From: SIG575 sp964507395
GTDB lineage: Bacteria; Bacillota; Clostridia; Oscillospirales; Acutalibacteraceae
Direction of reading: 5' to 3'
NCBI GenBank assembly: GCA_964507395.1
Contig: CAZDQE010000054.1
Span: 1-15,642 of the forward strand
DNA length: 15,642 nt
Shown: positions 7,579 through 14,162 of the stretch, one piece after another
How positions within the stretch are numbered: position 1 is the first letter of the stretch
How the letters are laid out: each line of letters begins with the position of its first letter
The notes under the pieces: generated by a model
Database searches by the model: none
Seen by the model: the letters and a program-made list of their open reading frames with translations, nothing else
Told to the model about the DNA's origin: nothing
Position numbers and translations under genes: made by a program

Positions 7579-8799
7579 TTAAATGTCATAAAGTTTTTCG
7601 CGTTTTTTCTTTTTAACCGTGTTATAAACTATCGCTATAACGCCGATTGCCGCTACCGTTCCCAGTTTGATATAAACAGAGGTGTTTGACGTGCCTTCAA
7701 TTTTAAGCTCTGACCACAGTGAAGTCATAAGGCTTAAGGTTTCCTGATCAAGATTGTGATAATACTGCACCTTCGGCATATTTTCCTTATCGGGATAAAG
7801 AATCTGGTTATCCTTAAGGCTGTAATTTTCATTGTTGAGAACTGCTGAGTTTGGCGTTGCATAATAAAGATATTCTGCATTTGCCAATGCTACCTCCTCG
7901 CTAAGAAGGAAGTTTATGTAAAGCTCAGCCGCTTCCTTGTTCTGGCTGCTTTTCGGAATACAGATAGCGTCAACGAAAATGTTTGTACCCTCTTCGGGAT
8001 AAAAGAACTCGAGGTCAGGATTGTTTTCTTTCATAAGAAGGTAGTCGCCTGCGTAATATGCCGCAATTGCTGCATCTCCCGCTTCCATTTTGTTGAAAAT
8101 CTCGTCAGAAACGTAGGACTGAACGACACCCTTTTGCTCTATAAGAGTTCTGTACGCTTCCTGCCACTCTGCTTCATCCTGAGTATTAACGTCAATACCA
8201 AGCATAAACATGGCGGTTGCAAAGCCGTCGCGGGGATTGTTGAACTGAAGAATCTGTCCCTTATAATCTTCATCCCACATAAGGCTCCAGCTTGAAGGCT
8301 CGCCTTTTACCATGCTCTTGTTGTAAATTACTCCGACCATTCCTACATTGTACGGAACGGAATATTCGTTTTCAGGGTCGTAATAAAGCCCTTTATATTC
8401 CTCCATAATATTTTTATAATTGGGAATGTTATCAAAATTAATCTTCTGCAGATAGCCCTCATTGAGAAGGCGCTCAACCATATAATCCGACGGAATTACA
8501 ATATCGTACACTGCTCCGCCTGATTTGAGTTTTGTATACATAGCCTCATTGGTATCGTAAGTAGTATAGTTTACCTTGATGCCTGTCAGCTTTTCAAACT
8601 CCTCGTTAACGTTCATTGCACCCTCGCTGCCGTCTGAGATATATTCACCCCAGTTATATACATTGATTGACGTACCTGCAAGTTCCTTATATTTTTCCTG
8701 AATTTCAGTATCAGTCAGCGGTGATGACTCTGCAAAGGAAACCGCAGAGCATGAAAGCATTATAATTATTGCAAGAAGCAATGATGTAATTTTTTTCAT
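7579..8799 (-). CDS. potD: Polyamine ABC transporter substrate-binding protein, C-terminally anchored
   Basis: This extracytoplasmic receptor delivers spermidine/putrescine to PotBC. Residues 1-24 form a signal peptide ending VSFA. The mature part opens with INVYNWGEYISDG and YTTYDTNEAMYTKLKSGG, matching the PotD/PotF ligand-binding segments (NW-EY, STYESNE in E. coli), and carries PSDYMVE, EYSVPYNVGMVGVIYN and FVDAICIPKSS. An Asp in FVDAI aligns by eye with E. coli Asp257. At 406 aa it exceeds the roughly 350 of E. coli PotD because of a tail: about 18 hydrophobic residues (LGTVAAIGVIAIVYNTV) followed by KKKKREK, a likely membrane anchor. Cys17 (MLSC) lacks a proper lipobox, so lipid anchoring is unlikely. 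GGAGGGGTGAT precedes the ATG. It is the last pot gene, 29 bases after potC. Confidence 0.95.
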   Translation of the reverse strand: MKKITSLLLAIIIMLSCSAVSFAESSPLTDTEIQEKYKELAGTSINVYNWGEYISDGSEGAMNVNEEFEKLTGIKVNYTTYDTNEAMYTKLKSGGAVYDIVIPSDYMVERLLNEGYLQKINFDNIPNYKNIMEEYKGLYYDPENEYSVPYNVGMVGVIYNKSMVKGEPSSWSLMWDEDYKGQILQFNNPRDGFATAMFMLGIDVNTQDEAEWQEAYRTLIEQKGVVQSYVSDEIFNKMEAGDAAIAAYYAGDYLLMKENNPDLEFFYPEEGTNIFVDAICIPKSSQNKEAAELYINFLLSEEVALANAEYLYYATPNSAVLNNENYSLKDNQILYPDKENMPKVQYYHNLDQETLSLMTSLWSELKIEGTSNTSVYIKLGTVAAIGVIAIVYNTVKKKKREKLYDI

Positions 8800-8828
8800 A
8801 TCACCCCTCCTGTTCTTCGAGTAAATAA

Positions 8829-9647
8829 TTATTTGTCTTTTTCTTTTTTCTTATCTCCTCTTGCCTGCATGAAATTAATAAGCATAAGGAGAACGAGAAT
8901 TGCAAAGAAAATAAGCGTTGAAAGCGCATACATATCAGGCTTTACGCGTTTTTTGGTCATTGAGAAAAGTCTTATGGGAAGTGTCTGCCATTCAGGTCCG
9001 CTGACGAAATAGCTGATAACAAAATCGTCAAGGGACAAAGTAAATGCCATGATAAAGCCTGTAAGAATACCCGGCATTATTGAAGGGAGAACTACCTTGA
9101 AGAAGGATTTTATCGGTGTACAGCCCAGGTCCATTGCCGCTTCAGAAAGATGGTGGTCCATCTGCCGAAGCTTCGGCAGAACCGATAAAATAACATAAGG
9201 CAAAACAAAGGTTATGTGTGCTATTATAAGAGTCTGCAAACCTAAAACGCTCTTCATTCCCAGAAGCTTCGCACCGAAAACAAAAAGGAGCAAAAGAGAA
9301 ATACCTGTAACGATCTCAGGATTCATCATGGGAATATTTGTAGTATTCATAATAGCAGACTTGACATATTTGTTTTTCATTTTGTCAATGCCTACGGCTG
9401 CGGCTGTACCGAGAACCGTAGCTATAACAGAAGACACAACTGCAATAAGAAGAGAATTCTTTACTGCATTTATAGTATCTGCATCGTTTAAAAGTTCAAC
9501 ATACCATTTAAGTGAAAAACCTGAAAGCACCGACGTACTGCTTGATGCATTGAAAGAAAAAACAACAAGCACAAGAATTGGCGCATACAGAAAGAAATAA
9601 ACAAGCGCAAGGAAAAGCTTAGAGGAAAAATTCATTTTTTTACTCAT
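8829..9647 (-). CDS. potC: Polyamine ABC transporter permease PotC
   Basis: This 272-aa inner-membrane permease has about six helices and pairs with PotB to form the channel. The N-terminus runs LALVYFFLYAPILVLVVFSFNAS, as in PotC-type proteins. The EAA loop that contacts the ATPase is at about 168-193 (EAAMDLGCTPIKSFFKVVLP). LSLDDFVISYFVSGP near 220 is characteristic of the PotC/PotI family. The tail is a Lys-rich cytoplasmic stretch. Its ATG overlaps the potB stop in an ATGA (9644-9647), indicating translational coupling, and AGGAGG lies inside the end of potB. Confidence 0.97.
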   Translation of the reverse strand: MSKKMNFSSKLFLALVYFFLYAPILVLVVFSFNASSSTSVLSGFSLKWYVELLNDADTINAVKNSLLIAVVSSVIATVLGTAAAVGIDKMKNKYVKSAIMNTTNIPMMNPEIVTGISLLLLFVFGAKLLGMKSVLGLQTLIIAHITFVLPYVILSVLPKLRQMDHHLSEAAMDLGCTPIKSFFKVVLPSIMPGILTGFIMAFTLSLDDFVISYFVSGPEWQTLPIRLFSMTKKRVKPDMYALSTLIFFAILVLLMLINFMQARGDKKKEKDK

Positions 9648-10477
9648 GGCATAAGACCTCCTCCGCTTTCTTCCTCGTCGCCTGAGAAACGGTTCATTAC
9701 CGCCATGCAGATAAGAATAAGAACCATAAGCACAAGTGACAAAGCAGCACCTAAATTGAAATTATTCGAGGTTACAAACTGACCCTCAATAACCTCGCCC
9801 ACAAGGGCAAAGTTTCCGCCGCCTAATTTCTGAGAAATGTAGAAGGTGCTTACTGACGGAACAAAAACCATAGTAATACCCGAAAGAATACCCGATCGGC
9901 TGAGAGGCAGAATTACCTTGGTAAGAACGGTAATTTTGTTTGCACCCAAATCGTGAGCGGCTTCAATAAGCCTGTTATCAAGCTTCGTAAGAACTGAATA
10001 AATAGGCAGAATCATAAACGGTAAAAAGTCATATACCATGCCGAGAACGACTGCGCCTGATGTATTTATCATCCGGAAAGGACCCATACCGATTTTTTCA
10101 AAAAGTGTGTTGATAATACCTGTGTTTTCAATGAGTGACATAATTGAATATGTACGCACAAGCAAACTCGTCCACATGGGAAGCATGACAAGCATTATCA
10201 TTGTGCTCTGCACTCTCGCTTTTGAACGGGCAATAAGATACGCCGTAGGATAAGCAATTATAAGACAGATAAGTGTGGCAACAATGCCGTACCATATTGA
10301 ATTGAGGAAAACCTCTTTGTAGCCTGAAAGCGCCTGTATATTCTCAAAAGTAAAATTGCCGTCAGCATCTGTGAATGAATAATATGCCACCATAATAAGA
10401 GGGGCGATTATGAAAAGTGCTGACCAAACAATGTGCGGAGAAGCAAGGAGCTTTGAGGAAAGGGTTTTCTTTTGCAT
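9644..10477 (-). CDS. potB: Polyamine ABC transporter permease PotB
   Basis: This 277-aa permease subunit has about six helices. It opens with SPHIVWSALFIIAPLIMVAYYSFTD, the usual PotB start, and has an EAA loop at about 171-196 (EAAHDLGANKITVLTKVILP). The segment MLPMWTSLLVRTY near 98-110 is typical of the PotB/PotH family. A GGGGAGGGG ribosome site precedes the ATG at 10477, which lies 17 bases past the potA stop. It overlaps potC by four bases. It partners PotC in the membrane, with two PotA subunits beneath. Confidence 0.97.
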   Translation of the reverse strand: MQKKTLSSKLLASPHIVWSALFIIAPLIMVAYYSFTDADGNFTFENIQALSGYKEVFLNSIWYGIVATLICLIIAYPTAYLIARSKARVQSTMIMLVMLPMWTSLLVRTYSIMSLIENTGIINTLFEKIGMGPFRMINTSGAVVLGMVYDFLPFMILPIYSVLTKLDNRLIEAAHDLGANKITVLTKVILPLSRSGILSGITMVFVPSVSTFYISQKLGGGNFALVGEVIEGQFVTSNNFNLGAALSLVLMVLILICMAVMNRFSGDEEESGGGLMP

Positions 10478-10494
10478 AAAATCCCCTCCCCGAA

Positions 10495-11613
10495 TTATTC
10501 TTCCTCTGTAATATCTGAAAGGCGGTCGATTTCGTCACTGAATGAACTGTAGTCGCCGAATTTACCTGAGTAGATAGATTTTTTCATGATATGAATTGAG
10601 TCAGGCTCAATTACAAGACCTATCTTGTCACCGACTTTCTGTTCGTGGATCGACTGAATCATCCACTTGAAGCCACGGATATCAACGATGATTTCAAAAT
10701 GAACGCCTTTGAAAGTAACAGATGTAACAGTACCTGAAATCATACCGTTTTCGGGAGATGTAACAACAATGTCCTCGGGGCGGATAACAACGTCAACTGC
10801 CTCGCCTGTACCGAAGCCTTTGTCAAGACACTGGAAGGTGTGACCTGAGAAGGTTGCGCGAAAATCCTCTTTCATAACACCGTCAAGAATATTACTTTCA
10901 CCGATAAAGTCAGCAACGAAAGCATTTTTCGGCTCGTTATAAATATCCTGAGGAGTTCCTATCTGTTGAATGACACCGTTATCCATAACAACAACTGTGT
11001 CAGACATTGAGAGAGCTTCCTCCTGGTCGTGAGTGACAAAAATAAAAGTAATGCCAAGCTTCTGCTGAATGTTTTTAAGCTCAACCTGCATATCCTTACG
11101 AAGTTTCAGGTCAAGAGCCGCAAGAGGCTCATCAAGAAGCAAAACCTTAGGGTCATTTGCAAGAGCACGGGCAATTGCAACTCTCTGCTGCTGACCGCCC
11201 GAAAGAGAATCTATATTTCTCTTTGAAAAGCCTTTGAGGTTTACAAGCTCAAGCATTTCTGCCACACGTTCTTTGATTTCGGCATCAGACTTCTTTTTAA
11301 GCCTCAGACCGAATGCTATATTTTCAAAAACGTTAAGATGCGGGAAAAGGGCATACTTCTGGAAAATAGTATTAACCTGCCTTTTGTATGGCGGCAAATC
11401 ATTGATTTTTTTGCCATTAAAAATAACATCACCGCTATCAGGCTGTGTAAAACCTGCAATAACTCTGAGAGTTGTAGTTTTACCGCATCCTGAAGGACCG
11501 AGTAATGTTATGAATTCCTTATCTCTGATATAGAGACTGATATTATCAAGTATTTTGTTTTCGCCGTAGGAAACATCTATATTTTTAAGGTCGATGATGA
11601 TGTCTTTTTTCAA
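10495..11613 (-). CDS. potA: Polyamine ABC transporter ATP-binding protein
   Basis: PotA is the cytoplasmic ATPase energising spermidine/putrescine uptake. The 372-aa protein shows Walker A GPSGCGKTT (39-47), Q-loop Gln85, signature LSGGQQQR (137-144), Walker B LLLDE (158-162) and switch His195 (THDQEEA). A C-terminal TOBE-type beta domain covers about 265-350 (VDVVIRPEDIVV, GFKWMIQSIHEQKVGDKIGLVI), as in PotA/MalK-type ATPases. All catalytic residues are present. The start codon is TTG at 11613, with AGGGGG eight bases upstream and no competing ATG nearby. It heads potABCD, about 33 bases downstream of a near-consensus promoter start site. Confidence 0.97.
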   Translation of the reverse strand: MKKDIIIDLKNIDVSYGENKILDNISLYIRDKEFITLLGPSGCGKTTTLRVIAGFTQPDSGDVIFNGKKINDLPPYKRQVNTIFQKYALFPHLNVFENIAFGLRLKKKSDAEIKERVAEMLELVNLKGFSKRNIDSLSGGQQQRVAIARALANDPKVLLLDEPLAALDLKLRKDMQVELKNIQQKLGITFIFVTHDQEEALSMSDTVVVMDNGVIQQIGTPQDIYNEPKNAFVADFIGESNILDGVMKEDFRATFSGHTFQCLDKGFGTGEAVDVVIRPEDIVVTSPENGMISGTVTSVTFKGVHFEIIVDIRGFKWMIQSIHEQKVGDKIGLVIEPDSIHIMKKSIYSGKFGDYSSFSDEIDRLSDITEEE

Positions 11614-11652
11614 TTATACAGCCCCCTTAAAATTACATACTATGTTAGATAT

Positions 11653-11681
11653 AATATAATGCGAAATCCTTGAAAAGTCAA
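11653..11681 (-). promoter_or_regulatory. Strong sigma-A promoter of potABCD
   Basis: TTGACT (11681-11676) is followed after exactly 17 bases by TATATT (11658-11653) on the minus strand. The predicted start near 11646 falls at the edge of a small inverted repeat, ACATA-C-TATGT (11635-11645), which could be a binding site or chance in AT-rich DNA. The leader is about 30 bases, so there is no room for a riboswitch. Confidence 0.88.
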
Positions 11682-11868
11682 CACTTTTTTGCAAAAAATT
11701 CGCCTAATTTCGTGCCTTTTTCACCCAAAATTTTAAAAAACTCTGTTTTTCTCTCAAATGCTCTGTTTTGCTTTGAAATACTCATTTTTCGTCAATAAAA
11801 ATTTTTGCATAAAAATACAAAAAGCCGGAGCAGATAATCCGCTCGCATGGATTCTGCAAAATCAAAGC
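11682..11868. other. AT-rich noncoding stretch with one hairpin
   Basis: This part of the 520-bp gap is AT-rich with runs of A and T and no convincing gene. The only structure I see is a hairpin at 11830-11857: GCAG (11830-11833) pairs with CTGC (11854-11857) and AATCC (11836-11840) with GGATT (11849-11853), with a two-base AT bulge and an eight-base loop. It lies just outside the inverted-repeat element and may belong to it. Confidence 0.6.
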
Positions 11869-12120
11869 GGGCGGCAATTGACGAGTTCCCGCAAGGCAGT
11901 TTTTGTTTCTCGAATAAAATTCCTTGTATTATTACCAAAAGCCAAGAAATTTTGCTTTTCTACGAAACTGCGAAGCACTTTAAAATGCAAAATTGCGAGT
12001 GCAAGAAAGGCAAAAACCACCGATAACGCTGTCGCGTATCGCTGGTTTTTAACGCATTATTGTGCCGTAAGTTCACATTTTAAAGAAAAACTTCCTTATG
12101 GGAACTCGGCGTTGCCGCCC
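11869..12120. mobile_element. 252-bp MITE-like element with about 40-bp inverted ends
   Basis: The left end (11869-11908) and the reverse complement of the right end (12082-12120) align over 40 columns with 33 matches and one gap. Both begin GGGCGGCAA, then share CGAGTTCCC, AAGG and AGTTTTT. The interior is noncoding and holds a long hairpin (12012-12050) plus shorter inverted pairs such as AATTTTGC/GCAAAATT. Size, terminal inverted repeats and lack of a gene fit a non-autonomous transposon remnant, but I see no clear target duplication. A transcribed structured RNA or a double-terminator region is the alternative. The right end is 13 bases from the stop of the TPM gene. Confidence 0.55.
12012..12050. 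terminator. Long bidirectional terminator-like hairpin
   Basis: AAAAACCA (12012-12019) pairs with TGGTTTTT (12043-12050), CGATA (12021-12025) with TATCG (12037-12041), and CGC (12027-12029) with GCG (12034-12036), around a TGTC loop: 16 pairs with one C-C mismatch and one bulged A. Both strands end in five T, so it could stop transcription either way. On the minus strand it lies 84 bases past the end of the SPFH/zinc-ribbon/TPM operon and is the best terminator candidate for it. It sits inside the inverted-repeat element. Confidence 0.65.
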
Positions 12121-12133
12121 CCACATTGTTTTT

Positions 12134-13066
12134 TTAGAATTTTCCGCCGCCTCCGCCTGAGCGACCTCCTCCTCCGCCGCCGGAGAAGCCTCCGCCTCCT
12201 GATGAACGCGGACCACCGCCTGAAGAATTATTCTTCGGCTTTGCTGTTTTTGTCACATGCCTGTGTGTAAAAACATCAAGACGTCTTGTAACATTCATAC
12301 TTCCTGCTTTCATGTAGTCTGAAGCTTCGGTTTTAACAAGTGCAGTGTTCATCTTGCCTTTCATAATACGCGTTATAAGAAAAGCCAAACCAACACCTAC
12401 AAGAATTACGATAATTTCTTTGATAAGGTAATCGGAAAATGTCGGCTCTGAGGGATAATAATATTTGTCATAAAAACTATAATCATAATTATCATCGTAA
12501 TATTCATCAACCCGATAATCCCCTGCCGTATCCGATTCAAACTGATCTTCATAATTGGCGTAAGTATCGCTATTATATTCATAATATGCACCTGAAAGGA
12601 ACTCATAAGTCACTTTCAGATATATCTTGAAAGCCTCAAAATAATTTTCATCTGCAAGATAGGGTAAAATGATTTCATTCACAACACCGTAATCGCTGTT
12701 ATATGCCTCGTCACCAAAGGTATCATAAACTGACCCTTGATAATAAGTGTAGAAATCTCTGTTGCCGACCTCGTTATTATTGAGGTTGATTACAAACACA
12801 AGACCGTCCTCAGCGTAACCATTTGAAATGTAGAAATTTTCTGAGTAAGAGTGGATATCTTCATAACCGATTGACATTGTTGTGTGAATTACAACATCAA
12901 TGCCGTAATCTTCCTGAATTGTTGAGATTTGTGAACTAAGCTCAGTTTCCAAATCCTCTGTCAGCAAATCTGCATCATCAACAATAAACTCACCCTGTGC
13001 AGAGGTCATGAGTGCAGAAGAAACGAAAATAAAAAGCGCTAAAAATACAGATAAAACTTTTTTCAT
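12134..13066 (-). CDS. TPM-domain membrane protein, YdjH-like, Gly-rich tail
   Basis: The 310-aa protein begins with a signal peptide (about 1-23, MKKVLSVFLALFIFVSSALMTSAQ). The TPM domain (PF04536 type) spans about 27-150 and starts FIVDDADLLTEDLETELSSQI, with VVIHTTMS and EDGLVFVINLNNNEVGNRDFY as the core strands. Next comes a Tyr/Asp-rich stretch at about 158-208, a membrane helix at about 214-236 (YLIKEIIVILVGVGLAFLITRIM), a basic segment, and a Gly/Ser tail from about 283 ending GGGGGKF, the tail usual in YgcG/YdjH proteins. The TPM domain would face outside. The start has AAGGGGGTG. It follows the zinc-ribbon gene by 12 bases and corresponds to B. subtilis YdjH in a Psp-associated membrane set. 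The enzymatic role is unproven. Confidence 0.92.
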   Translation of the reverse strand: MKKVLSVFLALFIFVSSALMTSAQGEFIVDDADLLTEDLETELSSQISTIQEDYGIDVVIHTTMSIGYEDIHSYSENFYISNGYAEDGLVFVINLNNNEVGNRDFYTYYQGSVYDTFGDEAYNSDYGVVNEIILPYLADENYFEAFKIYLKVTYEFLSGAYYEYNSDTYANYEDQFESDTAGDYRVDEYYDDNYDYSFYDKYYYPSEPTFSDYLIKEIIVILVGVGLAFLITRIMKGKMNTALVKTEASDYMKAGSMNVTRRLDVFTHRHVTKTAKPKNNSSGGGPRSSGGGGFSGGGGGGRSGGGGGKF

Positions 13067-13078
13067 CTCTGCACCCCC

Positions 13079-14140
13079 TTAAAAGATAAAGAACTGACCC
13101 AGAGCAATTATTGCCGCTGCGATACCGCCGAAGAAAAGCCAGAACTTTTTCTTATCAACAGGAAGCTTGCCTGAAACCTTGCCCGTCTGTCCGTTGACTG
13201 CGAACATATACTTTTCGCCGTTATATTTTGTGTTAAGTATCCATACGGGAAGAAGTGCATATCTGTATTTTCCCTGCTCTGCCTTAACATTTGACATTTT
13301 GGGAACGACGGTTGTATATCCGTTGACAGTTGCACGGAAAGCCTCCTGTGTACTCTGTTCAACTCTTGTTTCTGCACGGTTAAAGCTTTGTTCTGCAGAA
13401 ACATCATACTTGTCTGCCATATAGCCGAGAAGATATCCGGGGTTGAAATCTGTCATGTCGGTATAATTATAAGGTTCAATTCCGTCCATGTAAGCATCAT
13501 CCATTTTTGATGAGCCGTCAACGGGAATATTTGCAAAACCTACACTTCCTGAACGGTAGACATTATAATGTCTGGTTTCGGTGTAATTGTAGTTTGAATC
13601 ACTCCAGTGTCTTACCTTTGTTGCATCATAGACAATGTTTGCATCAGCATCACAGTCAAAGAGCCAGAAAGGAACATAAATGCCTTTCATCTCCTTGATC
13701 TTGTTATCGTTCACAAAATTTGAGGGAAGAAGCGGTTTTCCTTTACAGAAGGCTTTCAGTGCTTCGCCCGCCGCCTTCTTATCAAGCTTGAAAGGAATGA
13801 CGCAATCGGGAGTATTCATGCCTGAAAGCTGACCTTTCATAATTACGGGGCTTCCGCAATAAGGACACTCGCCTGCTGCCGTCGTTTCGTCAACTGCAAG
13901 ATGAGCAGCACAAGACTCGCAGACATATTCATTCATGCCTGTAAATTCGTCTGAATTCCCCTGAGATTCCCACTTGAATTCTGAGCCTTCACCGAAATTC
14001 TTCTCAAAATCGTGAATCTCATTCAGTTCCTGCTCGGAAAACTCAGCATCACAGCTTTCGCATTTGAACTTCTGACTTAATGAATCGAATTTAATGTCCG
14101 AAGCACAATTCGGGCACTTATATTCAAGAACAGATGACAC
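13079..14140 (-). CDS. TFIIB-type zinc-ribbon membrane protein, YdjG-like
   Basis: The 353-aa protein has two N-terminal zinc ribbons: Cys9, 12, 27, 30 (CPNC...CESC) and Cys74, 77, 92, 95 (CESC...CPYC). A mixed alpha/beta body follows (IPFKLDKKAAGEALKAF, GIYVPFWLFDCDA, PVDGSSKMDD, LLPVWILNTKYNGEKYMFAVNGQTG), the arrangement seen in YdjG-type proteins. One C-terminal helix (333-353, FWLFFGGIAAAIIALGQFFIF) anchors it. The start is GTG at 14140, with AGAGGTGAT correctly spaced. It is the middle gene of the operon, 22 bases after the SPFH gene and 12 before the TPM gene. In B. subtilis YdjG, YdjH and YdjI act with PspA at the membrane; the same role here is inference. Older annotations often list this family as a helicase PriA-like zinc protein; no helicase motif is present. 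Confidence 0.92.
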   Translation of the reverse strand: MSSVLEYKCPNCASDIKFDSLSQKFKCESCDAEFSEQELNEIHDFEKNFGEGSEFKWESQGNSDEFTGMNEYVCESCAAHLAVDETTAAGECPYCGSPVIMKGQLSGMNTPDCVIPFKLDKKAAGEALKAFCKGKPLLPSNFVNDNKIKEMKGIYVPFWLFDCDADANIVYDATKVRHWSDSNYNYTETRHYNVYRSGSVGFANIPVDGSSKMDDAYMDGIEPYNYTDMTDFNPGYLLGYMADKYDVSAEQSFNRAETRVEQSTQEAFRATVNGYTTVVPKMSNVKAEQGKYRYALLPVWILNTKYNGEKYMFAVNGQTGKVSGKLPVDKKKFWLFFGGIAAAIIALGQFFIF

Positions 14141-14162
14141 AAAATCACCTCTTTATTTAAAT

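Noticed and set aside
8743..8760. Lipobox-like MLSC in the potD signal peptide
   Set aside because: Position -3 is Met and -2 is Leu, not the usual [LVI][ASTVI][GAS]C pattern, while a type I cleavage site VSFA follows and a C-terminal anchor is present.
11869..12120. Known housekeeping RNA (6S, SRP, RNase P, tmRNA) in the large gap
   Set aside because: None of the conserved core motifs of these RNAs is recognisable, and the terminal inverted repeats fit a repeat element better.
11758..12270. Plus-strand 170-aa open frame spanning the inverted-repeat element and the end of the TPM gene
   Set aside because: It crosses the noncoding repeat, runs antisense into the Gly-rich coding end of the TPM gene (giving Arg/Pro-rich residues), and lacks a ribosome site. 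It is a chance frame.
13079..14140. Helicase/primosome annotation sometimes attached to this zinc-ribbon family
   Set aside because: No Walker or helicase motifs are present; only the Cys4 ribbons and a C-terminal membrane helix are visible.
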